From NCBI GenBank assembly GCA_014607495.2, contig CP053157.1, positions 2,232,001 to 2,296,000 on the forward strand: DNA of 64,000 nucleotides, given 5' to 3'. Position numbers and translations under genes: made by a program. This document shows, piece by piece, positions 10,801 through 20,270 of the stretch. The stretch is from Carposina sasakii. Its lineage: Eukaryota; Arthropoda; Insecta; Lepidoptera; Carposinidae. The notes under the pieces are model-generated. The model was not told where the DNA came from and did no database searches. It worked only from the letters and a program-made list of their open reading frames with translations. How positions within the stretch are numbered: position 1 is the stretch's first letter; each line of letters starts with the position of its first letter.

Positions 10801-13800
10801 TTGGAGGGTGTGGTTTTTTGTATGGCGTAGGCATCCGATTAGAAAGGATTTTCCGAAATTCCCAGAGACACATAGAAAATGGGAAATCGAAAGTTTACGC
10901 GTTTACGCAGAAGAAGTGAGCGTCCGCTGGTATAACATACCTACATACATAGGAAATATTTCTCTCACTCATCTCATTCCCATTTCACGCGTGCTGATAC
11001 AACCCAATATCTTTCCACCTAATCGGATCCTCGTACAATAAAAACAGTGATAAGTTAAAATTATAAAACGATTAAAACTGAACGATAAAGTAATCTAATC
11101 GATAAATACGCAAATAGTGGCTTGATAGTAAAATTTATTGTTTGATACTAGCAAGTGTATTTCACGAGCAAAGTTCACTTGAACTTGAGAGATCAGAAAA
11201 TGCGCGTGACATCACTGTACCTGCCTTTAAATAGAGTGCAATCAGTACATTTTTTTGTAGCATGTAGTGTTTCCCAAAATTGTATGTAGCCTGTGGTGTT
11301 TCCCACTGATGGACAAAGGCCTCCCCACTCTTAGATCACACCTCGTGATCCTTCGCCGTCTCCTGGCATTTCGAAGGTACCTCTCCAGGTCCTCACGCCA
11401 TTTCTTCCTCAGCCTACCTTTGTTCTCATAACCCTATATGTCTTCAGTTTTAATCATGGTTATAAACTATTGAGATTTCAATAAGATCCGATCCATACAA
11501 CAAAAACGAGACACAGCCGAAGCTACTGGACGCAAGAAGTTAAAATTTGGTATGTTCTTTGGAAATAGTAGGGCCTTCCGCACATATCCCAGTTTTTTTA
11601 AACACAAAATACAGGAACTCTTAACATTTCGCGAACGATTTCAAACAAAACCATTAGTTGCTTGCTTGTTTGCGAAAAGGCGACAGCTGTGCACTGCTTC
11701 CTCTTCGCCAACTTTAGCTGGAAGTGCTGTGTACCGATATCTGTGTTTTGTACATAATACATAAACGTGGCTGAAGGATATTTTTCGTGATCTTGCATTT
11801 CTGGCAACCCCACTTCGGGAACATAGCCGTGTATATAGGTATATGTAGGGAAAACAAATCTAACCAAAACCTTCTACTTTACAGGGTATACAAAGACATT
11901 TGTGAAATGTGGCAAGCATGGCTACATTATGCCGAATGCTTTCCGGAAGCAAGCTGAAGAGGTCTACAACATGCAGGTCCGGCCTGATGATGTGTGGGTC
12001 ATCACCTTTCCTAGATCAGGTACTTTAATGTCAATTAACTCAAAGCCCTTGTCTAGACTAACATCCGACAACAACAACAACTAGGAGAGAGCTGATGCTT
12101 CTGTGTTCCATAAGGTACTGAAGGTCTAGAAGTTCCATAAGGTACTGAAGGTTACGTGTGTCCAGTTTTCGGGAGACACCAGTATAGGCGTGGTGAGAAG
12201 CAAGCATTAGAGGTTCGTCACCAATGTACGGTCCATTCATGCTTATATGTATAGGCTAAGGCTTGCTTTAAATAGATAACCGCTTGACAATTTGCGAATT
12301 TGGCAATTTGCGAACTCGACAATTTGCGAATTTGCCAGTTTGCGAACTTGACAATTTGAAAAATTGACTGATTGCGATCTCTTGACAATTTGCGCCTAAA
12401 GGGTTTGCTCCAATGGAAAGCCTTCATTTTTGTACGTTCATCAAATTACAGTAATTCCAATGGCTATTGGTGGAAGTGTTACGACAACGAACGTCGATGC
12501 CGAACGATATTACATTGTCTAAGCCAGTAGTTCCCAAAGTACTCGATGGCGGTCTACGTTGGCGTGGAAAAATGGTGGTTCACAATTAATTCGTATGTGG
12601 TGAAGGCCTATAGGCCTACCCCTTATAGGGGGTCCACCAGAACCAGTTCTCTTTTGAAAGGGGTCTATGAGAGAAAAAAGTTTGGGAACCCCTGGTCTAA
12701 GCACATTGATCTGGCAAAGCGCATTCCAAAACATATGATTCAATGACATTGATGCAGTTCGATATTTTCATGCCCGCAAATGAGTGGAATGTTATTGCGT
12801 AGATATCTAATCTGAAGATTGAAGTATTAACAAAGGCTTGTGTTTTAAACAAAAATATCTTTATCGTTTCCAAGCTACAAATAAACGATAAATATAGCCG
12901 CCATGTTGAATTTTGTATAGAGACGATACGATATCTGAGATGCGTGGTCATGCTAGGGGGGCAGCTACATCAACTTTCGTGCATGTCGATAAGCAGCAAC
13001 TTTCCATTATTTATTTAACCTTACCCCGTTAAGCTAAAGGTACCTCACCGTACTTGTACACATAACCAAAAGAAGGTATGCAGGACGTTTTTTGGTCGCC
13101 AACGTTTCCGAATACTACGGATTCTCCTCCTCATCACGAACATTTTTCTCCGTGGAAACATACCTGGGAAGTGTTTGGTTCCCAAGATATTAAGGTCCAA
13201 AGTTGAGTTATTAGATTGCGTTTTTTTTTTTTGCCCAGTACCTATCAGTGCAAAGCGAGTTCAATTATTAATTTCGAATATTTTTAGGAACAACATGGAC
13301 CCAGGAACTGATTTGGTTAGCAGAAAACGACCTTGACTTCAAATTGGCTAAGGAAACACCTTTATATGAAAGGTTCCCAATGGCAGAGTAAGTATTTGGT
13401 TCCATCTTAACATTCATACAAAATATACTATGTATAGGTTCCTGAAAAATACCGTAACGTTATACAGAGCAGTATTTTAGATATTAAATATGGAGGTCTA
13501 GTAGATCCTTGATTACAGTTAAACCCATTACACACTGACGAACTTATAATGTAGTTGTGACATGCCTACCTATACCTATACAATACAGGGTGATTTTTGG
13601 TCGTCAACGTTCCTGAAAACTACGGAATCTCCTCATCACCACGATCATTTTTCTCCATAGAAGCATAGGTACCTAGAAAGTATCTGGTTTCGAAAATATT
13701 AGGGTCCAAAGTTGAGTAAATAGACTGCGTTCTTCTGCATAAATGTATTGACGTGTGTAACAAGATTAGTTTGAATTTGGCCCGATTACATATATATATT

Positions 13801-16800
13801 TTTTTAATACATCGTTTCTCAGCATTTTTTGGCATAAGTTTACTTTATTTGATGTATAGAGTACGTACCCTTCATTAAGGGTGACCACGTAATTTTGATA
13901 TCTGAGGTTCCTGGCAGGTCCCAAACACAATCCGGTCCTTGACTAAAAAATCAAAATGGCGGCCACTTTTATTACTTTTGACATCGGAAATGTGTTTGGG
14001 AACTGCCAGGAACCTCAGATATCAAAATTAAAAGCAATCCGGCCCTTAATTCAAAAGTTCAAAATGGCGTCCACTTATATTATTATTTTTGACATCGGAA
14101 ATATGTTTGGGAACTGCCAGGAACCTCAGATATCGATTTTGAAAGCAATCCGGCACTTAACTAAAAAGTTCAAATGGCGGCCACTTTTATTATTTTTTAT
14201 ATCGGAAATGTGTTTGGGAACTGCCAGAAACCTCAGATATCGATTTTGCAAGAAATCCAGCACTTAACTAAAAAGTTCAAAATGGCGGCCACTTTTACTA
14301 TTTTTTACAGCGGAAATGTGTTTGGGAACTGCCAGGAACCCCAGATATCGAAATTGAAGGCAATCCGACCCTCAATTAAAAAGTTAAAAATGGCGGCCAC
14401 TGTTACTATTTTTATCCCGGAAATGTGTTTGGGAACTGCCAGAAACCTCAGAAATCAAAATTAAAAGCAATCCGGCTTTACGTTTAATTAAAACGCTACG
14501 CACGCATCATCGTCTAAAATTTAGACTACTTCATTTGGACTCTAAATATCGTCACATAATGATCTAATCGACAAATTCGACTGGTTGATCGACTAGTCGA
14601 CGATCGACGATGAACGGTCTCATTTCGTTTACGAAAAAATCGTCGACGACCCATCTCTAGACGTAGGGGACGTTAAATTATTTCTTGATCAAATCGCTTG
14701 ACTTAAAGTTAGTCATCGACGTTTTCTCAAATAAGAAGCCTAGAGTTTCACTTCCGATTAAGTCTAACAGGTGGTAAGATTGTTACGACGGCCTATTCCA
14801 CTCTAATCCACTGGGCAGATCCAATGAACTTTAATGCGAGTTACGTTGCACTGAAAACAGAATCAAAACGCGATCGAAAACAAAAGATGAAATACAATAC
14901 TTCGTCTAAAGTACACTGTTTAAAAAGGACATTTGACAGCAATATGTGTGATATATCGATAAATTTAGGCAAACTCTTGCTTAAACAATGTCCAAATTCT
15001 TTTGTAATAATAATACATAAAAAGTTCAAGCTTTCTATAATTTGTATATATGCAACAATACCTCCATTTCAGAACCACAACGCAGATACCAGAGATAGCG
15101 TTCGAGTTGATAAAGCTAAACTTCATGAACTTGGCCAATTTTCAAGGTCTGCAGCATGCCGTCAAGAAGCCCAGCTGGAAGAGTATAAATGAAGCTCCTT
15201 CTCCCAGATTCATTAAGACGCATTTGCCACTCTCGCTCCTACCGTCAAAGTTACTGTCCACAGCCAAAGTGGTGTATGTAGCTAGAGATCCACGTGACGT
15301 GGCCGTGTCGTACTACTACCTCCATAAGTTGATCGCAAAGAGCCTTTATAGAACCACCTTCCAACAGTTTTGGGATGCATTTAGAAGAGATCTGTGTAAG
15401 TACGACCATTTAATTACTTTTAAATCAAAATCGGATACAGTGTTTCTAGGTGCCACTTTCTTCTCGAATGATTCCCAGAGCTTAGAGCTTAGAGCTTCTC
15501 GGCCAATGTACGCTCTTAGTATGATATAAAGCATGATCACGTTATTTAGAGTACCTGCGATATTTTTTAGTATATGTAGACAAAGTACCCATAATATGAC
15601 ATAAATTTCCACAACGATGAATATGTTTCAGTGCCGTATACACCAATAGTAGCGCATACGAATGAAGCCTGGCTGCAGAGGCATCATTCTAACCTACATT
15701 TTGTGTTCTATGAAAGTATGATCGAGGTAAGACATATACATACATAAATATACACGGATGTGTTCCCGAAATGAGGTAGTACTATGATAAGTAGCTAGCT
15801 TATCGTCTAAGTCCTATAGTGGTTCTATTTTAAGAAACGTTATTGGGGAAGGGTTCAACAGTGGACTTGTTATGGCTGAGATGATGACTAGCATTCGCAT
15901 ACAGTAGAGCCTCGATAATCCGTACCCTAGCTAATCCGAACGCCTCTATAATCCGAACGACCCCCTGACCCTCATGCACCCGCCGTTTCTCAGTCACTCG
16001 CTGGCACAGAACAACAACAAGCTGTGTCTGCCTTTAAATACTTGTTTAGATTGGACGGATGAAGTCGATACTTCGATGTCAGAAAAAAAGTTTTTGCGTT
16101 AATTAAGGGATAAAGCATTTTTTATGTCACTTAACACGACCCGCCAAAGCACTATTCTGGATTTTTTTTAAAGGCTGATTGATACTTTAATTATACAGGG
16201 TGTAATAAAAAGGGTATGTTAAGCGAAAAGCTACGTAAATAGCCCACTGTAGAGAACCTATCCACAAAATTTGAGACTCAAAATCACATGTTTATTTTTT
16301 CTGATAGTATGGAGAATTTTTAAATATCTCAGGAATTTTCATACAATCTTGAAAAATAAACATGTGATTTCGAGTCTCAAATTTTGGAAATAGGTTCTCT
16401 ATATAGTGGTCTGTTTACATAGCTTTTCGCTTAACATACCCTTTCTGTTACACCCTGTATAACAATTTTGCATGATTAAAGCTTATTCTTAATTACACAT
16501 AACGTTGTTTTATTTTAAAAAATGCCCTTATTTATTTAAATTCTATAATCCGAACGCTGCGTGCATCCGAACAGGGTTACTGTACAACTTGCTGGCGTAA
16601 ACTACACAACAAACCACTTTTTCATTCCGTGTCATTGGTCATTGTCCCACTACCAAGTCACCCGGTACATTCCAAGACCAAACTTTTAGTAGATAGTAAA
16701 GCAATCTACCGTGGGAATTTACTTTTTTCACCCATAGTTCTCTATGTCTGTAGGTGCCACATTACGCACTAGTAAAATTTGATTATACCTCCAGGACCTA

Positions 16801-18542
16801 CCTCTAGAAATTCGCAAAATATGCAACTTCCTGAACCGGCCTTACAGCGATGATCAGATAAAGAAGTTGGCCGAGCACCTGAGCTTCGACAGCCTCAGGA
16901 ATAACAAGAAGGTCAATAACACCACCAGTGAAAAGGAGGACTCGGTCCAGTTTATAAGAAAAGGTACGTAAAAAGATTACGTGAAGTAGGTATGTAAAAC
17001 TTTTTAAAATAAATGTTCATAATGGCCGGTAAACAAATAAATTAAGGATTTTTTAATACAAAAACAGCCTACATCTTGTTTAAAGTAAATAGTATTTAAA
17101 AATATTATGTAGGTACATACTTATAACATACCTATCGGAGCATATAAGTTAAAGTTATGTAATCTAAACCAATAAAATTCAACAAATGCATGCAGCTTAT
17201 CTTTAAGATAATGTTTAATTATTGTTCATCTAGACACGCGGTAGTGTGTCAAGCCAAAGTTACAGCTAGCAGAACTGGCGAGCAGCACCGTGTGTAATTT
17301 TACACGAACCACACCCTCATAATTCAAAAACTGTTTCACGTAAACTTGTCAAACGGCTCACATATTGAGGCTTGCGAAATTGATATGTGCTCCAAATTTC
17401 ATAAACATTTCTCCAACAGTTAGTTAGATATCAACGTCCAAAAATCGACAATTTTATCACTGACTGGTCTATAGATCAAAACTCTAACCAAGTTCCAGAT
17501 GACCTAGAAAGTTCAAATTTGGCATACAGATAGGTGATTACGTGAATACAAAGGGAAAAATCTGAAACTAGTATATTTTCATCATTTTATTATAATTTTT
17601 CACTTAATTGTTCTCCCCATACCAAGTGCTACTTGGTAAACTAGATGGCGCTACTGGATAATAATATAAGAACTAGCCAAATCAGACCTCAGGCTACAAT
17701 ATTATTATCCTAAGTTATAAGATGAAATTATATTTTGTGTTGTTATAAATACATTTCAAAACTGACCATTGAACTTGGCACCCATTTAGATATCACTTGT
17801 TTTGTCTTTGGCTCTCATTTTCACATTTATGTTTTTGATGAGATGTATTAGACACAGTTCACTAAACATCATAGACCTCCGTAGTATCTAATCTTAGTTT
17901 TCAGTTTACAATCTTTCTCAGACTTTGAACTAGTCTTCAATATTAAACGTTGAAGTTATCTCAAACATGTAGTAAGACTTACGTGATTTTGTACTAGATA
18001 AGATCAAATAACATAAATCGATGTTATAGAATACTCTTAGAGAAAACTCAGAGTCGATTTTTTTTTAATGGTCATGCGTATCTTTTTTTTATACACACTA
18101 CACAACACGTTAACCTAGCCACATTAAGATCCCTAAGGTCTTGTGTCGTGGGTACTAAGCAACAGTAAACAGGGTGTAACAGAAAGGGTATGTTAAGTGA
18201 AAAGCTGTATTAATAGCCCACTATAGAGAACCAATTTCTAAAATTTCATACTCGAGATCACATGTTTATTTTTCAAGATAGTATGAACATTGCTGAGTTG
18301 TTTAGGAATTCTCCAAACTATCTGGAAAAATAAATAACTTCTGTTACACCCTGTATACTTAATATACTTATAACAAGTAATACACTTATAATAATATTTA
18401 TTTCGAAGGTGAAGTCGGTGGCTGGAAAACCCACTTCACTCCGAAAATGGAAGTACAAGCTGAGGAATACCTCGTCACTCGGCTGGAGGGCCTGGACCTC
18501 AGATATCCCTCGTTTTCTCTAACGGAATGTTCATATTTATAA
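7732..18542 (+). CDS. Cytosolic sulfotransferase, retinol dehydratase-like, seven coding exons
   Basis: Joins 7732-7813, 11885-12019, 13288-13387, 15073-15395, 15632-15726, 16795-16963 and 18409-18542. This gives 1038 nt and 345 residues, with every intron GT-AG and every phase matching. The enzyme should move a sulfonate group from PAPS to an alcohol or phenol in the cytosol. The 5'-phosphosulfate loop PRSGTTW is at about residues 70-76. The catalytic-histidine motif KTHLP has His156. The 3'-phosphate motif ARDPRDVAVSYY is at about 176-187, and the C-terminal PAPS-binding motif RKGxxGxWK at about 300-308. The family is usually 290-350 residues. The N-terminal PYEI motif and the C-terminal DLRYP motif resemble insect sulfotransferases, particularly lepidopteran retinol dehydratase. 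The substrate cannot be read from sequence. There is no signal peptide or membrane segment. Introns carry MITEs, SINEs and a minisatellite but leave the coding frame intact. Confidence 0.93.
9360..9490 (+). repeat. tRNA-derived SINE-like repeat, copy 2
   Basis: The core 9395-9466 has ACCCGAT/CTCGGGT acceptor pairing, the A-box arm TAGCTCAGTTGGTAGAG and the T-arm GTGAGTTCCAATCTCAC. The anticodon stem does not pair well, so it is not called as a tRNA gene. Flanks match the copies at 1399 and 19540. It lies in sulfotransferase intron 1. Confidence 0.7.
9784..10276 (+). repeat. SINE family D, split by a solo LTR
   Basis: The left part runs from CTGCTCTGGGAGTAAAAA to CAGAAGTGGCAC. The right part resumes at GGCACCATGTGGTTCTATCG and ends in a (TATG)n tail. 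Removing 9965-10194 plus one copy of GGCAC restores the alignment with the copies at 5035 and 53306. Confidence 0.8.
9965..10194. mobile_element. Solo LTR of 230 bp with 5-bp target duplication
   Basis: Starts TGTTCCGG and ends GTGAACA, so it has TG...CA termini with a 5-bp inverted repeat TGTTC/GAACA. It is flanked by GGCAC at 9960-9964 and 10195-10199. It sits inside a SINE whose uninterrupted form is known from this window, which makes the boundaries secure. The parent family is not identifiable, as no internal region is present. Confidence 0.8.
10335..11884. other. Rest of sulfotransferase intron 1, no further gene seen
   Basis: AT-rich. A stretch at about 11285-11425 (TTTCCCACTGATGGACAAAG, CCTCCCCACTC) reads like a LINE-type 3' fragment, but it has no second copy here. 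No exon between the start exon and 11885 is needed, since the phases of those two exons already match. Confidence 0.5.
11885..12019 (+). CDS. Sulfotransferase exon 2
   Basis: Acceptor TTTACAG, donor ATCAG|GTACTT, ending phase 1. It encodes NMQVRPDDVWVITFPRSG, the run-in to the 5'-phosphosulfate loop, whose last Gly codon is split across the intron. Confidence 0.93.
12264..12405 (+). repeat. Decayed minisatellite, TTGCGAA units
   Basis: About eight imperfect copies of a 15-18 bp unit (GACAATTTGCGAATTTG) in sulfotransferase intron 2. Units differ by one to three bases. Confidence 0.7.
12885..12964 (+). repeat. Dispersed repeat, family C, copy 2
   Basis: ACGATAAATATAGCCGCCAT through GACGATACGATAT to GGTCATGCTAGGGGGGCAG, matching 1529-1622. 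It lies in intron 2 of the sulfotransferase. Confidence 0.75.
13075..13240 (-). mobile_element. MITE family B, truncated copy
   Basis: Carries CAGGACGTTTTTTGGTCGCC, TTTTCTCCGTGGAAACATAC, CTGGGAAGTGT and GTCCAAAGTTGAGTTATTAG, then stops at a T-rich run. The other terminus is missing. Confidence 0.65.
13288..13387 (+). CDS. Sulfotransferase exon 3
   Basis: Acceptor TTTTTAG, donor GCAGA|GTAAGT, ending phase 2. It begins by completing the Gly of the PAPS loop and continues TTWTQELIWLAENDLDF, the conserved helix after the loop. Confidence 0.94.
13584..13880 (-). mobile_element. MITE family B, copy
   Basis: Starts TACAGGGTGATTTTTGGTCG and ends near CCCTTCATTAAGGGTGACCACG. The second terminus runs into the minisatellite that follows. 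Lies in intron 3. Confidence 0.7.
13885..14480 (+). repeat. Tandem repeat, about 105-109 bp unit, five copies
   Basis: Each unit holds AAAATGGCGGCCACTTTTA, GGAAATGTGTTTGGGAACTG and GCCAGGAACCTCAGATATC. Units start near 13953, 14061, 14172, 14279 and 14386. Just before the array, at 13892-13920, part of the unit appears inverted. In-frame translations across it are a by-product of the period, not a gene. Confidence 0.85.
15073..15395 (+). CDS. Sulfotransferase exon 4 (catalytic)
   Basis: Acceptor CATTTCAG, donor CTGT|GTAAGT. It encodes RFIKTHLPLSLLP with the catalytic His and KVVYVARDPRDVAVSYY for 3'-phosphate binding. Reading frames extend past both splice sites but lose similarity there. 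Confidence 0.95.
15632..15726 (+). CDS. Sulfotransferase exon 5
   Basis: Acceptor TGTTTCAG, donor ATCGAG|GTAAGA, phase 0 end. It encodes NEAWLQRHHSNLHFVFYESM, the conserved core strand and helix of the fold. Confidence 0.94.
15902..16582. mobile_element. pogo/Tigger-like non-autonomous DNA transposon
   Basis: The left end CAGTAGAGCCTCGATAATCC and the right end ATCCGAACAGGGTTACTG sit between TA dinucleotides. The inner AATCCGAACG motif is repeated at both ends. This terminal pattern is typical of pogo-group elements. A family A MITE (16194-16461) is inserted inside. No transposase frame remains. Confidence 0.65.
16194..16461. mobile_element. Palindromic MITE, family A, copy inside pogo-like element
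   Basis: TACAGGGTGTAATAAAAAGG at the left, TTCTGTTACACCCTGTATAA at the right, with AATCACATGTTTATTTTTTC and its complement inside. Full length (about 268 bp) and flanked by TA. Confidence 0.88.
16795..16963 (+). CDS. Sulfotransferase exon 6
   Basis: Acceptor ACCTCCAG, donor AAAAG|GTACGT, phase 1 end. It encodes DLPLEIRKICNFLNRPYSDD and ends at FIRKG, opening the C-terminal PAPS-binding motif. Confidence 0.94.
16964..18408. other. Sulfotransferase intron 6, no gene seen
   Basis: AT-rich intron. A shortened family A MITE lies at 18169-18355: left arm ACAGGGTGTAACAGAAAGGG, right end CTTCTGTTACACCCTGTA, with most of the right arm deleted. The rest, including 17230-17900, holds no recognised exon. 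Confidence 0.6.
18409..18542 (+). CDS. Sulfotransferase exon 7 (stop)
   Basis: Acceptor TTTCGAAG. It completes RKGEVGGWK and ends LEGLDLRYPSFSLTECSYL with TAA at 18540-18542. Placement of the GWK motif about 40 residues before the end is normal for the family. Confidence 0.94.
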
Positions 18543-19028
18543 TACTAGTATAGTTTTTAGTTAATTTTATTTTTGTAAAAATTCTCGCAAGTAACCCAAC
18601 TCCTCCGAAATGGCTAGACCGATTTTTATGGTGTTTTGTATGTTTGGTAGGTTAGAAAATAGGTGTAATTGAGTATTTATAGGTGTGAATATTCTCCTTC
18701 ATGCTATGGTTTTTTTTTTTTTTACTGTCTACCACCATCATCAACTTCCTGACTTTATCTCATAATTTATGGGGTCGGCTATGGTTTCTTTCGACATTCA
18801 CATATGCCGTTTGTTTTATGGCCGGCTGCCTGCTTACCGCCAACCCTCCTTAGGTATAGCTAAGTGTCAATTTTATTTTAAATTAGTAAAATGTAATAAA
18901 TTCAGTGGTACAGGCCCGTGACTGGGGTCGAACCTAACCTAACCTAACATCTTAACCATTGGGCTACCAACAACCCCCTTATCAACCCCATATGACGATT
19001 TATTATATAAAACAGCAGTTAGTACTGA
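18543..19028. other. Gap after sulfotransferase, no gene seen
   Basis: No canonical AATAAA was noticed close behind the stop codon. It holds SINE/LINE-like debris around 18730-18980, including three CCTAA units at about 18931. Confidence 0.5.
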
Positions 19029-19162
19029 TTTGATGATCTCCGACCGTATTTCGGCCAAGGCGACCAATCTCTACGGAGTTGGCCAGGTACGCAGGAGATA
19101 TTATAGTGCACAAGTGTGTGCGCAAACACAGATACACTCTCTATTCCGTTACTCTCATAGTC
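19029..19162 (+). repeat. Dispersed repeat, family G
   Basis: GACCGTATTTCGGCCAAGGC, GACCAATCTCTACGGAG and CAAGTGTGTGCGCAAACACA also occur, complemented, at about 8720-8855. About 95% alike by eye over 120 bp. Function unknown. Confidence 0.7.
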
Positions 19163-19539
19163 CGATGGGGCGGAAAGCCAACACGACCGGAGAGAAATCA
19201 GGCGCAAGACCAACGGTTTTACTTGCTTTCCGAGGCACAAGCTAAGTGACAATTTTACAACATTCAAATCTGTACATGAAATAAATTCATTGGTGACTGG
19301 GATCTAACTTACGCCTCCCGCTTGGAAGGTGCACATCTTAACCACTGGGCTATCCCCGCTTTAATACTACTATGTAACACATGCACGTAAGGTACCTATA
19401 TGATTGCTGCTGTATCACCATGACTATCATTTTAGTTTAGATGATAAATTATCTCGTGTTATAAAACTGAACAGGTATTAAATACTTATGTGGTATTACG
19501 TGGAATAGTTAGGTAAACACCTAATTTGTGTGATGTAAT

Positions 19540-19676
19540 TTAAAAGAGATGGTAAAATTCATTGCCCGAGTTAATTGACCCGATAGCTCAGTGGTTCGAG
19601 CGAAAGCACGGTTTGCGAGTGGTCGTGAGTTCAAATCTCACTCGGGTGAAGAATTTTTTCATTTTCTTATTAATAT
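19540..19676 (+). repeat. tRNA-derived SINE-like repeat, copy 3
   Basis: The core 19577-19649 matches the copy at 9395-9466 with a few changes (GTGGTTCGAGCGAAAGC in the D region). Both flanks are shared as well. Confidence 0.7.
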
Positions 19677-19740
19677 TTTATAATTTATTTACCTATATGT
19701 TGCTAGCATTAGAGATCGCTCGATCCTGATGTTTGAGAAT

Positions 19741-19745
19741 AAGTG
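19741..19745. repeat. 5' target-site duplication AAGTG of the BEL element
   Basis: AAGTG immediately precedes the 5' LTR and is repeated right after the 3' LTR at 31349-31353. Five bases is the usual BEL/Pao duplication length. Confidence 0.92.
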
Positions 19746-19949
19746 TGTACGGTGCAACAGCGTACATTATCACGCGGTCAGCATTTTTACCCTATTGTGC
19801 CTTTTATAACCAGTTCACGTTCGGACACCAATCAACCCGCGTGTACTCATTATCATACCATTTTAGCCATAGTTTGGAATTAATAAAGTTTCTCTATTTT
19901 ATATCTTAACTACGGCCTATCATTTCGTATGTACGGACCTCACCGTACA
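19746..19949 (+). repeat. BEL 5' LTR
   Basis: 204 bp with TGTACGG/CCGTACA inverted termini. An AATAAA polyadenylation signal lies at about 19883. By eye it is identical base for base to 31145-31348. Confidence 0.95.
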
Positions 19950-20270
19950 TCGTGGTCCTTCGAGCGAGTCAATCGTGTGTGAAAATTGACTAAAAACCAG
20001 TGACCATAAACCATTTTTCAGTGCTATCTACCAGTGACCATATACCATTAGTGCTATTAAATAGTGACCACAACCAAAGTTCAGTGCCATTAACCAGTGC
20101 CTGGACTACCAAGCTATTATCTGGATTTCTACAATTATTCGGATTACTTGGAGGATTCCGAGCACGTGGACAACCACACGGCCACGTGTCGTCAGTGAAA
20201 AAGGAGTCATCACTGTCGGTTCCAGAATATCAAGTAAGATCTTTCTAATTTTACTATCATATCAGTAAGG
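19950..20270 (+). promoter_or_regulatory. BEL primer-binding site and leader
   Basis: TGGTCCTTCGAGCGAG at about 19953 begins with the TGG expected of a tRNA-3'-end-complementary primer site, three bases after the LTR. I do not assign the tRNA. The leader then has three to four imperfect repeats of a CCAGTGACCATA / CAGTGCTAT motif (19998-20105) before the gag start codon at 20271. Confidence 0.6.

Noticed and set aside
13956..14464. Repetitive open frames (NVFGNCQEPQIS units)
   Set aside because: Products of the 105-109 bp tandem array inside a sulfotransferase intron; units change frame and have no domain.
14824..15192. 122-codon frame on the + strand
   Set aside because: It runs from intron 3 into exon 4 in the wrong frame and has no similarity to sulfotransferases.
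15396..15529. Extension of sulfotransferase exon 4 to the stop at 15529
   Set aside because: A GTAAGT donor at 15396 joins in phase to exon 5, which restores family similarity; the extension has none.
18931..18948. Interstitial telomere repeat (CCTAA)3
   Set aside because: Insect telomeric TTAGG is matched, but three units are within what chance or a SINE fragment could give.
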